NCBI GenBank assembly: GCA_028820505.1
Contig: JAPPIT010000225.1
Location: forward strand, 64,356-128,355
Origin: Defluviicoccus sp.
Lineage (GTDB): Bacteria; Pseudomonadota; Alphaproteobacteria; MPNO01
Reading direction: 5' to 3'
DNA: 64,000 nucleotides
The stretch's first letter is position 1, and every line of letters begins with the position of its first letter. The position numbers and the translations under genes are program-made. The notes beneath the pieces are model-generated. The model searched no databases and was not told where the DNA came from. It saw only the letters and a list, made by a program, of their open reading frames with translations. Of this stretch, positions 44,296-56,362 are shown piece after piece.

Positions 44296-44658
44296 TTAGC
44301 GGGCGATCGTGGGCGGACCGCCGACGATCGAAAAACGCCGTTTCGTCTCGGTGTCCGAAATCACGATATCGTCGGGGCGGACGAGACCGGTGACGATACG
44401 CGCCCGTTCGTCGAGATAATCTGCGTCGAGTTGCTCGTCCCTGAGCGCTTCCACGTATCGGTCGAGATGCTCGCGCTCCGCCGTCACCCTCGCGAGCGTT
44501 TGCTCCGCGCGAACGATTTCCTGTTCGAGCTGGATGATTCGCAATACGCCGCGATCGCCCTCGAAAACGCTGAAGGCGAAATAGGCGGTCAGGGCCACCC
44601 CCAGAACCGGGCCGGCCACGCTTCTGATCGCTCGACGCTTGTCCAGGCTCACAGCCAT
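44296..44658 (-). CDS. ftsB: FtsB family septum formation initiator protein
   Basis: Single TM plus coiled coil (ALTAYFAFSVFEGDRGVLRIIQLEQEIVRAEQTLARVTAEREHLDRYVEAL), between eno and pdhA as in other alphaproteobacteria. Confidence 0.82.
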   Translation of the reverse strand: MAVSLDKRRAIRSVAGPVLGVALTAYFAFSVFEGDRGVLRIIQLEQEIVRAEQTLARVTAEREHLDRYVEALRDEQLDADYLDERARIVTGLVRPDDIVISDTETKRRFSIVGGPPTIAR

Positions 44659-44747
44659 GACTTCACCCAATCACGATAAGATTCAATGAGTCAAGCCGCA
44701 AATTTCAAGTGGCGAGGGAAAGGCAGCGTGCAGCGGCCCGATAGATT

Positions 44748-46909
<2,162 letters not shown>

Positions 46910-46912
46910 CCG

Positions 46913-48541
46913 CTACACCAGGCGCGAACGCTCGATCGCGGCGCGAACGAAGGAGTCGAAGACCGGATGGGGGTCGAACGGCTTCGACTTGAGTTCGGGA
47001 TGGAACTGGACGCCGAGATACCAGGGGTGCGACGGGATTTCGACGATTTCGGGCAGCATCCCGTCCGGCGAAAGGCCCGAGAACACAAGCCCCGCCTCTT
47101 CCAGCCGGGAACGGTAGTTGATGTTGACTTCGTAGCGGTGGCGATGCCGCTCGCTGATGACGGTCCCTCCATAGATTTGCGCGGCGAGCGTGGATGCCTC
47201 CACGGCGCAGTCGTAAGCGCCGAGCCGCATCGTGCCGCCCAGATCGTCCCCGACGCCGCGCTGCTCGAGCCGGTCTCCCTTGATCCATTCGTGCAGCAGT
47301 CCGACCACGGGTTCGCGCGCAGGCCCGAATTCGGTGGATCCCGCGCCGCCGATGCCGGCGAGGTTGCGCGCCGCCTCGATCACAGCCATCTGCATACCGA
47401 AGCAGATCCCGAGATAGGGAACGTTGTGCTCGCGCGCGAAGCGGGCCGCGGCGATCTTTCCTTCCGCCCCCCGTTCGCCGAAACCGCCCGGGACGAGGAT
47501 TCCCTCGACGCCGGAAAGGTGGTGAACCGCGTCCTCGGACTCGAAGATTTCGGAATCGATCCATTCGAGACGGACCCTGACCCGATTGGCGATACCGCCG
47601 TGCTCCAGGGCCTCGGCGAGCGATTTGTACGAATCGAGGACGGTGGTGTACTTGCCGACCACCGCGATGGCGACTTCCCCTTCCGGGTTCCGGATCCGTT
47701 CGACGATTTCCACCCAGCGCGTCAGGTCGGGTCCCGGCGCATCCGAAATGCCGAAATGGCGGCAGACCTGAACGTCGAAACCGCGCTCGTGGTAGGAGAT
47801 CGGGACCTCGTAGATGGTATCCATGTCGGGTGCCGCGATCGCATTCTCCACCGGCACGTTGCAGAACAGCGCGATCTTCTTGCGGTCTTCCAGCGGCACG
47901 TCCTGCTCGCAACGGCAGAGTATGAGGTCGGGCTGGATTCCGACGCTCTGCAGTTCCTTGACGGAGTGCTGGGTCGGCTTGGTCTTCAGCTCCCTTGCGG
48001 ACTGGAGATAGGGGACGAGGGTCAGGTGCACGTTCATCGCCCGTTCGCGCCCGAGCTCGTTCGCCTTCTGCCGGATCGCCTCGAGGAACGGCAGGCTCTC
48101 GATGTCGCCCACCGTGCCGCCGATCTCGCAGAGGATGAAATCGACGTCGCCGGCATCGGCGGAGATGAACGCCTTGATTGCATCCGTCACGTGCGGGATC
48201 ACCTGAATCGTCGCACCCAGATAATCGCCCCGGCGTTCCCGTTCGATGACGTCCTGGTAGATGCGGCCCGTCGTGACGTTGTCGCTCTGGTTGGCCGGCA
48301 CGCCGGTAAACCGCTCGTAATGGCCGAGATCGAGGTCGGTTTCCGCCCCGTCGTCGGTCACGTAGACCTCGCCGTGCTGGGTGGGGCTCATCGTGCCGGG
48401 GTCGACATTCAGATAGGGGTCGAGCTTGCGGAGCCGCACCTTGTAGCCGCGCGCCTGAAGAAGTGCGCCGAGCGCCGCAGAGGCAAGACCTTTGCCGAGG
48501 GAAGAGACGACGCCGCCGGTAATGAAGATGTAGCGAGTCAT
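46913..48541 (-). CDS. pyrG: CTP synthase
   Basis: [52 protein letters not shown] glutaminase. Confidence 0.98.
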   Translation of the reverse strand: MTRYIFITGGVVSSLGKGLASAALGALLQARGYKVRLRKLDPYLNVDPGTMSPTQHGEVYVTDDGAETDLDLGHYERFTGVPANQSDNVTTGRIYQDVIERERRGDYLGATIQVIPHVTDAIKAFISADAGDVDFILCEIGGTVGDIESLPFLEAIRQKANELGRERAMNVHLTLVPYLQSARELKTKPTQHSVKELQSVGIQPDLILCRCEQDVPLEDRKKIALFCNVPVENAIAAPDMDTIYEVPISYHERGFDVQVCRHFGISDAPGPDLTRWVEIVERIRNPEGEVAIAVVGKYTTVLDSYKSLAEALEHGGIANRVRVRLEWIDSEIFESEDAVHHLSGVEGILVPGGFGERGAEGKIAAARFAREHNVPYLGICFGMQMAVIEAARNLAGIGGAGSTEFGPAREPVVGLLHEWIKGDRLEQRGVGDDLGGTMRLGAYDCAVEASTLAAQIYGGTVISERHRHRYEVNINYRSRLEEAGLVFSGLSPDGMLPEIVEIPSHPWYLGVQFHPELKSKPFDPHPVFDSFVRAAIERSRLV

Positions 48542-48587
48542 CGACCCTCGTCCGATGTCACGCGGCCGCGTCGATCCGCCGACCTCC

Positions 48588-48905
48588 CTAATTGGCCAGG
48601 GGAACGCTCGGTGCGCGGGGTTCCGCCGGCTGCACGGGAGCCTGCTGCACCGGCTGGTCGAGAATCGAGCGCGGTTCCTGGGTCGCGCCCGAAAGGATCG
48701 CGAGCACGATGCTGGTCGCCATGAAGCAGGCGGCCAGGACCGCGGTCACCCGGGTCAGCAGGTTGGCCGAACCGCGGGTCGTCATCAGCCCGCCCATCGT
48801 GCCGCCGCCGATGCCCAGCCCGCCGCCTTCCGACCGCTGCACAAGGACCACGCCGACCAGGGCGATGGCGATGAAGAGGTGAATCACCAGAACGATTGCG
48901 ATCAT
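48588..48905 (-). CDS. secG: preprotein translocase subunit SecG
   Basis: [44 protein letters not shown]. Confidence 0.94.
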   Translation of the reverse strand: MIAIVLVIHLFIAIALVGVVLVQRSEGGGLGIGGGTMGGLMTTRGSANLLTRVTAVLAACFMATSIVLAILSGATQEPRSILDQPVQQAPVQPAEPRAPSVPLAN

Positions 48906-48966
48906 GTCGCGCGTGCCTTCATGCGTTCAGCGCCGGCAAAGATGTAGCGCCATTGGGTCCGAATTG

Positions 48967-49728
48967 CTACGGACATGATTGACATATGGACCAGAATGAA
49001 GCGGCGTCGAGGCTTGCCCCGCCCACCAGGGCACCGTTCACGTCGGGTACGGAGAGTATCCAGGCGGCGTTGTCGGGTTTGACCGACCCGCCGTAGAGGA
49101 TGCGGACGCCGCCGCCGTCTTCCAGGCGGTCGCCCATCCGCGCGCGCACGAGAGCATGGATTTCGCCGATCTCCGCCTCGTCGGGCGTCCGGCCGGTGCC
49201 GATCGCCCATACCGGTTCGTATGCGATGGCGGTGTTTCGCGCGTTCGCCGCGCCCGGCAGGGAGGACTCGAGCTGTCGGGCGACGACGTCCTTGGCCCGC
49301 CCGGCATCGCGTTCCTCATGGGTCTCGCCGATGCAGACGATGGCGGTCAGTCCCGCCGCTAAGGCCGCGTCCGCCTTGGCCCTCACCGTTTCGCTGTCTT
49401 CGCCGTGGTCGGCGCGCCGCTCCGAGTGCCCCACGATCACACAGGTGCAGCCCAGATCGACGAGCATCGCGGCCGAAACGTCGCCGGTATGGGCGCCGGA
49501 TACGGCGGCGTGGCAGTCCTGCCCGCCCAACTCGATCCCGGAAACCGCTTCCATCTCCACCGCCGCGAGCGCGATATGGGGCGCCGGCGGGCAGACCACG
49601 ATGTCGCATCGCGCGGGGCCCGATTCGCGGAGGGAGGCGCGGAGCTCCGCCAGCAGGTCGCGCGTCGTTGCGCGCGAGCCGTTCATCTTCCAGTTCCCCG
49701 CGATCAGCGGGCGGAGGGACTCGGTCAT
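48967..49728 (-). CDS. tpiA: triose-phosphate isomerase
   Basis: [43 protein letters not shown]. Confidence 0.97.
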   Translation of the reverse strand: MTESLRPLIAGNWKMNGSRATTRDLLAELRASLRESGPARCDIVVCPPAPHIALAAVEMEAVSGIELGGQDCHAAVSGAHTGDVSAAMLVDLGCTCVIVGHSERRADHGEDSETVRAKADAALAAGLTAIVCIGETHEERDAGRAKDVVARQLESSLPGAANARNTAIAYEPVWAIGTGRTPDEAEIGEIHALVRARMGDRLEDGGGVRILYGGSVKPDNAAWILSVPDVNGALVGGASLDAASFWSICQSCP

Positions 49729-49911
49729 TGACGAAATTTTGCGGTGAGCTAGACGGCCGGGGTTCTAGCACAGCCCGCCCCCGAGCGCCAGAAACCCGGC
49801 CGGCCGAAGGGCGGGGCTCCGCCGCGGCGGTTGCGATCCGGAACGGCAGCCAATAGATATAGCCGCATGCGCCGTGCGCCGGCACGGCCGACCAGAGCGG
49901 GAACCCGGACC

Positions 49912-51816
49912 ATGCTTCAGGCGATGAAGAGCAAGGCCGCGACCTGGGTGGTACGGGTTCTCGCCGTGCTCCTGATCATCAGCTTCGCCGCCTGGGGTAT
50001 CGAGGACATGCTCAGGGCGCCGGGGCTTCCGACCGATGTGGCGGAGGTCGGCGGCACCAAGATCACCGCCAACGAGTTCGGCGCGGCCTTCCGCCGTCAG
50101 GTGGAAATGTTGCGCGGGACGCTCGGACGCGATGTCGATTCGGAGCAGGCGCGGGATCTGGGCGTGGCGGAGACGACGCTGGACGCGCTGATCTCGCAGC
50201 GTCTTCTGGACCTCTACGCGGAAGAGAACGGGATTATCGTGGGCGACGACCAGATCGTTCTGCGCCTGCACGCGGAGCCCGCCTTCCACGGCCCGGGCGG
50301 CAGTTTCGACCGGGCAATGTTCCATAGCGCGCTCTCCCGCCTCGGGATCAGCGAGCAGCGGTACGTGGAGGATTTGCGGCAGGAGATCCGGATGTCGCAT
50401 CTGACCGGCGTTCTGCGCTCGGCCAGCGTCGCTCCGGATCCGCTCGTCAGGTCGCTCTACCACTATCGCAACGACAAGCGCGTCGCGCGCTTCTCGGAAA
50501 TCCCCCGGCCCCCCGAAAGCACGCTGTCGCCGCCGGGCGACAGCACGCTGACGGACTTTCACAAGGACAATGCGGCGGCTTTCACGGCGCCGGAGCGCCG
50601 GGATCTGACGGCGCTCCACCTCGATCCGAAGGATGTGGCGGCGGAAATCGAACCGTCGGAAGAAGAGTTGCGCGACGAGTACGAGAACCGCCTCCAGCAA
50701 CTCTCCGTCCCCGAGCGCCGCAACATCAGCCAGATCGTCGTCGGAGACGAAACCGCTGCGCGGCGCGCTCTGGAGGCGCTGAGAGGCGGCCGCGCGATCG
50801 CCGACGTCGCAAAGGCGGTCGCCGGTATGGACGAGGAAGCGGTCTCGCTCGGCCTTCTGGCAAAACAGGATCTGCCGCAGGAAATCGCCGACGCGGCATT
50901 CGCGCTGCAGGCCAATATCCCGAGCGAGCCGGTGCGTTCTCCCGTCGGCTGGCACATTCTCCTGGTCGACCGGATCGAGCCGGGCCGGACGCCGAGCTTC
51001 GCGGAGACCCGGGCAAAGATCCGCGAGGACCTTGCCCGGGAGCAGGCGGTCGACGCCGTCGTCAAACTCGCCAATCAGGTCGAGGATACGCTGGCGGGAG
51101 GGGCGACGCTCGAGGAGGCGGCGCGCCAGGTGAACGCCAGACTGCTGCGGTTCCGAAGCGTGGAGCAAAGCGGTAGATCGGCCGACGGCGATCCGGAAGA
51201 CGGGCTTCTCGTACTTCGTCGTTTTCTCCAGGCGGCATTCGAGACCAACGCCACGGAGGTCAGCGACCTGATCGAGACGTCGCTCGGAGGTTACTTCCTC
51301 GTCCGGGTCGACCGGGTCGTCCCTCCGGCGCTGGAGCCATTCGACAAGGTCAGGAAAGAGGTTGCCGCAGCCTGGCGGTTGGATCGCCTGAACGCTGCAG
51401 CGAAGCAAAAGGCGGAGAAGCTGCTTGGCGAGGTAAAGTCGGGCCGGAGCTTCCCAACCGCCGCCAGGGAGTTGGGATTGGCGGTGAAGACCTCGTCCCC
51501 GTTCACGCGGTTCGATCAACGGGGCGATGTCCCCCTGCCCCCGTCGCTCGCCGCCGCGTTGTTCCGGGCAAAACAGGGCGAGGCGGCGCTCGGCGCGACC
51601 GGGGCCGGCTATGCGGTCGCCGTTCTGCATCGGGTAGAGCCGGCCAACCCCGCGTCCGACAAGGAGGCGTTCGATGAGATGCGCAGCGAGGTCGCGACGG
51701 CGATGGGTGCCGATATGCTTTCGCAATATGCCGGTGCGCTGCGCGAAATTTACCCGGTGTCGGTGAATTCGGGGGCTCTCGACCGCCTGTTCGATGAGGG
51801 CGCGATTCGTCCCTAA
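49912..51816 (+). CDS. PpiD/SurA-type peptidylprolyl isomerase (SurA N-terminal domain-containing)
   Basis: Single N-terminal TM (WVVRVLAVLLIISFAAWGIEDML), parvulin-like RRNISQIVVGDE...SPVGWHILLVDRIEPGRTPSF. Confidence 0.9.
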   Translation: MLQAMKSKAATWVVRVLAVLLIISFAAWGIEDMLRAPGLPTDVAEVGGTKITANEFGAAFRRQVEMLRGTLGRDVDSEQARDLGVAETTLDALISQRLLDLYAEENGIIVGDDQIVLRLHAEPAFHGPGGSFDRAMFHSALSRLGISEQRYVEDLRQEIRMSHLTGVLRSASVAPDPLVRSLYHYRNDKRVARFSEIPRPPESTLSPPGDSTLTDFHKDNAAAFTAPERRDLTALHLDPKDVAAEIEPSEEELRDEYENRLQQLSVPERRNISQIVVGDETAARRALEALRGGRAIADVAKAVAGMDEEAVSLGLLAKQDLPQEIADAAFALQANIPSEPVRSPVGWHILLVDRIEPGRTPSFAETRAKIREDLAREQAVDAVVKLANQVEDTLAGGATLEEAARQVNARLLRFRSVEQSGRSADGDPEDGLLVLRRFLQAAFETNATEVSDLIETSLGGYFLVRVDRVVPPALEPFDKVRKEVAAAWRLDRLNAAAKQKAEKLLGEVKSGRSFPTAARELGLAVKTSSPFTRFDQRGDVPLPPSLAAALFRAKQGEAALGATGAGYAVAVLHRVEPANPASDKEAFDEMRSEVATAMGADMLSQYAGALREIYPVSVNSGALDRLFDEGAIRP

Positions 51817-51981
51817 GTCCGTTCGGGGCAAATCGCGCGGCAGGCCCGCCCGCGGCTTTCCGGTCCGCTATGAGGCGAAACACATCGCTGGTATAACGAG
51901 ACGGCAAGAGTTGCGGTGGTACTTTAGAAGGGGTGCCTAACTAATTATTCTTTTTGTCTTTCTGAAAGCGATTCCGCGACC

Positions 51982-53046
51982 ATGAGTGAAGATTTCGACG
52001 CCTTCAAGGGGGTGCTTGGCCGTGTCGCCGACGGCCATCGGTTGAGCGAGCGGGAGGCCGAGAGCGCATTCGACACGATCATGACCGGCAACGCGACGCC
52101 GGCGCAGATCGGCGCGTTCCTGATGGCGCTCCGGTTGCGCGGGGAGACCGTCGACGAGATCACCGGGGCGGCCAGGACGATGCGCGACAAGGCGGCTCGG
52201 ATCGACGCCCCGGCCGGGGCCATCGACGTTGTCGGCACCGGCGGCGACGGCGCCGGCACCCTGAACATTTCGACCGCGGCGGCGCTGCTCGTCGCGGGCT
52301 GCGGAATACCCGTCGCAAAGCACGGAAATCGGGCTCTCTCGTCGAGAGCGGGCGCGGCCGACGTGCTGACCGCGCTCGGGGTCAATATCGACGCTTCCTT
52401 TCCGTTGATCGAGAAGTCGATCCGCGAGGCGGGAATCGGATTCATGATGGCGCCGCGCCATCACAGCGCGACCCGCCATGTGGCGGGCCCGCGGGTCGAG
52501 CTTGCGGTCCGAACGGTCTTCAACCTTCTCGGACCCCTATCCAACCCCGCCTTCGTGCGCAGGCTGCTGGTCGGCGTATTCGCACCGGAGTGGCTGGAGC
52601 CGCTGGCGGAAGTGCTGGGCCGTCTGGGTTCCGAGCGTGCCTGGGTGGTGCACGGCGCGGGCGGGCTCGACGAGTTGACCTCCTTCGGCGAGACGATGGT
52701 GGCCGAATGGTCCGGCGGCACCGTGCGGAGTTTTACCGTGACGGCCTCCGACGCCGGGCTTTCGGAGGGCCGGTTCGAGGACCTCAAGGGCGGCACCGGC
52801 GCCTATAACGCGGAGCGGCTCCGCGCCCTGCTCAACGGCGAGCCGGGCACTTACCGGGACAGCGCGATCATGACCGCCGCCGGTTCGCTGGTCGTGGCGG
52901 GGACGGCGGAGGACCTGGCCGAAGGCGCCGCGCTTGCCGCCCGCTCGATCGACGGTGGCGGGGCGCGAGCGGCGCTTGCGCGCATGGTCGAAATCTCGAA
53001 CGAGGGCACTCCGCCCGCCGGCGGTCCGGAGACCGGGGACGGATGA
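51982..53046 (+). CDS. trpD: anthranilate phosphoribosyltransferase
   Basis: VVGTGGDGAGTLNISTAAALLVAGCGIPVAKHGNRALSSRAGAADVL. Confidence 0.97.
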   Translation: MSEDFDAFKGVLGRVADGHRLSEREAESAFDTIMTGNATPAQIGAFLMALRLRGETVDEITGAARTMRDKAARIDAPAGAIDVVGTGGDGAGTLNISTAAALLVAGCGIPVAKHGNRALSSRAGAADVLTALGVNIDASFPLIEKSIREAGIGFMMAPRHHSATRHVAGPRVELAVRTVFNLLGPLSNPAFVRRLLVGVFAPEWLEPLAEVLGRLGSERAWVVHGAGGLDELTSFGETMVAEWSGGTVRSFTVTASDAGLSEGRFEDLKGGTGAYNAERLRALLNGEPGTYRDSAIMTAAGSLVVAGTAEDLAEGAALAARSIDGGGARAALARMVEISNEGTPPAGGPETGDG

Positions 53047-53843
53047 CAGACGTCCTGCAAGAGATCTGCGCCGCCAAACGGGATCACGTCGCGGCATGCA
53101 AACGACGACGGCCGATGGCGTCCGTCCTCGACGGCGCGAAGAGCGCTGCTTCTCCGCGTGGTTTTGCGGCGCGGCTCAGGCGCGCTCGGGCGGAAGGAAG
53201 ATACGGTCTCATCGCGGAAATCAAGCGAGCATCCCCGAGCAAGGGGTTGATTCGAAAGGATTTCGACCCGGAGGATCTCGCCCGGCAATATGAGGCGGGG
53301 GGCGCCACCTGCCTTTCGGTGCTCACCGATCCGCCCTATTTCAAGGGCGCGGACGAACATCTTTCCGCGGCGCGTGGATCGGTCGATCTGCCGGTCCTGC
53401 GCAAGGACTTCATGCTCGACCCCTATCAGGTGGCCGAGGCGCGGGCGATCGGCGCCGATTGTATCCTGCTGATCATGGCGGCGCTCGAGAACGACCTGGC
53501 CGGGGAGCTCGCCGACCACGCGAGGGAACTCGGGATGGATGTGCTCGTCGAGGTGCATGACGAGGAAGAGCTCGACCGCGCGCTTGCGATCGGCGGCGGT
53601 CTGGTCGGGATCAACAACCGCAACCTCAAGACCCTCAAGACGGATATCGCGACCACGCGCCGGCTGGCTCCGCTGGTTCCGCGGGACAGGCTGGTGGTCG
53701 GCGAGAGCGGGCTGTCGAGCCCGGCCGATCTTGCCTCGATGGAGGCGGCGGGCGTCACGACGTTTCTGATCGGGGAGGCGTTGATGAGCCAGAAAGACGT
53801 CAAGGCCGCGACCGAGGTCTTGCTGCGCCGCGAGGCGGCCTGA
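53043..53843 (+). CDS. trpC: indole-3-glycerol phosphate synthase
   Basis: [45 protein letters not shown] overlap with trpD. Confidence 0.97.
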   Translation: MTDVLQEICAAKRDHVAACKRRRPMASVLDGAKSAASPRGFAARLRRARAEGRYGLIAEIKRASPSKGLIRKDFDPEDLARQYEAGGATCLSVLTDPPYFKGADEHLSAARGSVDLPVLRKDFMLDPYQVAEARAIGADCILLIMAALENDLAGELADHARELGMDVLVEVHDEEELDRALAIGGGLVGINNRNLKTLKTDIATTRRLAPLVPRDRLVVGESGLSSPADLASMEAAGVTTFLIGEALMSQKDVKAATEVLLRREAA

Positions 53844-53847
53844 CGCG

Positions 53848-54324
53848 ATGGCCGAATTCAGCCATCTCGACTCGGAAGGCAGGGCCGTGATGGTCGATGT
53901 CTCGGACAAGGAGGTCACCGAGCGCACGGCGACGGCACGCGGCACCGTGTCGATGGCGCCGGAGACGGTCCGCAAGATCGTCGCGGGCGGCGTCTCCAAG
54001 GGGGATGTGCTCACGGTCGCCCGGCTCGCCGGAATCATGGCGGCCAAGCGGACGGCCGAACTGATCCCGCTCTGTCATCCCCTGGCGCTCACGGCGATCA
54101 ATGTCGATTTGCGTTGCGACGAACCGGGCGGCGCCGTCGATATCGAGGCGACCTGCCGACTCGCCGGACGGACCGGCGTGGAGATGGAAGCGTTGACGGC
54201 GGTCGGCGTCGCCGCGCTCACCGTCTACGACATGTGCAAGGCGGTGGACCGCGGCATGCGGATCGGCGACATACGCCTCGTCCACAAGGCGGGCGGCCGG
54301 TCCGGCACGTTCGAAGCCCGCTGA
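53848..54324 (+). CDS. moaC: cyclic pyranopterin monophosphate synthase
   Basis: [68 protein letters not shown]. Confidence 0.97.
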   Translation: MAEFSHLDSEGRAVMVDVSDKEVTERTATARGTVSMAPETVRKIVAGGVSKGDVLTVARLAGIMAAKRTAELIPLCHPLALTAINVDLRCDEPGGAVDIEATCRLAGRTGVEMEALTAVGVAALTVYDMCKAVDRGMRIGDIRLVHKAGGRSGTFEAR

Positions 54325-55544
54325 TGATCTCGGTCGCCGAAGCGCGCGAACGTATCCTGGCCGCGCTCGAGCCGATGCCGGCGGAGCAGGTGGGGCTCGG
54401 CTGGGCGCTGGGGCGCGTTCTCGCCGAGGACGCGGCGGCGCGCCGCACGCAGCCGCCGCTCGCCGTCTCCGCGATGGACGGCTACGCGGTGCGCGCCGAC
54501 GACGTGGGCACCCTCCCCGCCCGGCTCAAGGTCGTCGGCTATGCGCCCGCGGGCCACGCTTTCGAAGGCACGGTCGGAACCGGGGAAGCGGTCCGCATCT
54601 TCACCGGCGCGCCGGTGCCGGACGGCGCCGATGCCATCGTGATCCAGGAAAACACCAGGGAAGCGGATGGCGGGTGCATCGAGGTCGTCGACGGGAAGGC
54701 TCCCGAGGGCCGCTATGTGCGCCCCGCCGGCCTCGACTTCCAGGAGGGCGATGTGCTGCTGAAGGCGGGCCGGGTATTGACGGCGCGCGATGTCGGGCTG
54801 GCGGCCGGCATGAATCTTCCGTGGCTCAAGGTGCGGCGCAAACCGCGCGTGGCGATCCTCGCGACGGGCGACGAGATCGTCATGCCGGGCGAACCGATCG
54901 GGCCCGACCAGATCGTCAGCTCCAATGCGCTGGCGCTGGCCGGTCTGGTGACCGCTCTGGGTGCCATTCCGGTCGATCTCGGTATCGCGCCCGATACGGC
55001 GGAGTCGCTTAGAGCAATGGCGGCGGGCGCGCGCGGCACCGATCTCGTTCTGACCACAGGCGGCGCCTCCGTCGGCGACCACGACCTGGTGCGGAGCGTC
55101 CTTGGCGAGGCCGGTCTCAAAGTCGATTTCTGGCGCATCGCGATGCGGCCCGGAAAGCCGCTGATATTCGGCCGTTTGAACGAAACCCCGTTGCTCGGGC
55201 TTCCCGGCAACCCGGTTTCCTCGATGGTCTGCGCGATGATTTTCCTGAGGCCGGCGCTGCGTGCCCTGTCGGCCGCGGCGTCTCCCCCGGATGATAGCGA
55301 GCCCGCGCGGCTCGGCGCCGATCTCGGCGGGAACGACGAGCGCGAGGATTATCTGAGAGCCTCGCTCGCGGCGGACGCGCAGGGCGGCCTGACGGCGACT
55401 CCGTTCGACATTCAGGACAGCTCCATGTTCGCGAACATGGCCCGTGCCGACTGCCTGATCGTCCGCGAGCCCTTCGCGCCCGCCGCGCCGAAGGGTGCGC
55501 CGGTTCGGGTCTTGCGGCTACAGGGCGGCGTCGTGGGCATCTGA
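54324..55544 (+). CDS. moeA: molybdopterin molybdenumtransferase
   Basis: PPLAVSAMDGYAVRADD; IFTGAPVPDGADAIVIQE; LTTGGASVGDHD; start ATG overlaps moaC stop. Confidence 0.96.
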   Translation: MISVAEARERILAALEPMPAEQVGLGWALGRVLAEDAAARRTQPPLAVSAMDGYAVRADDVGTLPARLKVVGYAPAGHAFEGTVGTGEAVRIFTGAPVPDGADAIVIQENTREADGGCIEVVDGKAPEGRYVRPAGLDFQEGDVLLKAGRVLTARDVGLAAGMNLPWLKVRRKPRVAILATGDEIVMPGEPIGPDQIVSSNALALAGLVTALGAIPVDLGIAPDTAESLRAMAAGARGTDLVLTTGGASVGDHDLVRSVLGEAGLKVDFWRIAMRPGKPLIFGRLNETPLLGLPGNPVSSMVCAMIFLRPALRALSAAASPPDDSEPARLGADLGGNDEREDYLRASLAADAQGGLTATPFDIQDSSMFANMARADCLIVREPFAPAAPKGAPVRVLRLQGGVVGI

Positions 55545-55586
55545 GGAACGAATCGGTATCCGCATCGGGCTGTTGACCGGAAACCG

Positions 55587-55601
55587 GAACTTTACTAGAA
55601 C
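55587..55601. promoter_or_regulatory. LexA (SOS) box
   Basis: Exact GAAC-N7-GAAC (GAAC TTTACTA GAAC), i.e. GTTC-N7-GTTC on the other strand, 60 bp upstream of the lexA start. Confidence 0.88.
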
Positions 55602-55660
55602 ATGTGTCGATGTTTATGTTTCGTTCCATATCTGGTAGCGATACAGCCGAACGGTGACCC

Positions 55661-56362
55661 ATGCTGACGCCCAAGCAATACGAGCTTCTGGCCTATGTCG
55701 ACACCTTCATCGGCCAGCACGGAGTTTCGCCCTCCTTCGACGAGATGAAGGAGGCGCTTAACCTCAAGTCGAAGTCGGGCATCCACCGCCTGATCGTCGC
55801 CCTCGAGGAGCGCGGCTTCATCCGCCGCCTGCCCCACCGGGCACGCGCGTTGGAGGTGCTGCGCCGGCCGGAGAAGATGGCGGAATCGGCCCCCAAGCGG
55901 AGCGGCATGTTCGCCCCCCGGGTGATCGAGGGGGACTTCTCCAACGAACTTGGCGGAACCAGCGGCGGCGACGGCCAGGAGATGATCGAGATGCCGCTTT
56001 ACGGTCGTATCGCCGCGGGCGTCCCCATCGAAGCGCTGCGCGACAACACGCGCAGCTTCTCCATGCCGCAATCGCTGCTGGGTTCGGGAGAACATTACGC
56101 CCTCGAAGTGGAGGGCGATTCCATGATCGAGGCCGGGATCCACGATGGCGACTTCGCGGTGATCCGGCGCGGCGACACGGCGGAGAACGGCAATATCGTC
56201 GTCGCGCTGCTGGGCGATGAAGAGGTCACGCTCAAGCGGTTTCGCCGCCGTGGCGATTCGATCGCGCTCGAACCCGCCAACCCCAAGCACGAAACCCGGA
56301 TCTTCGGTCCCGACCAGGTAAAGGTTCAGGGCCGTCTCGTCTGTCTGTTCCGCCAGTACTGA
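55661..56362 (+). CDS. lexA: LexA repressor
   Basis: [45 protein letters not shown]; cleavage site RIAAGVP, catalytic GDSM and TLKRF. Confidence 0.97.
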   Translation: MLTPKQYELLAYVDTFIGQHGVSPSFDEMKEALNLKSKSGIHRLIVALEERGFIRRLPHRARALEVLRRPEKMAESAPKRSGMFAPRVIEGDFSNELGGTSGGDGQEMIEMPLYGRIAAGVPIEALRDNTRSFSMPQSLLGSGEHYALEVEGDSMIEAGIHDGDFAVIRRGDTAENGNIVVALLGDEEVTLKRFRRRGDSIALEPANPKHETRIFGPDQVKVQGRLVCLFRQY

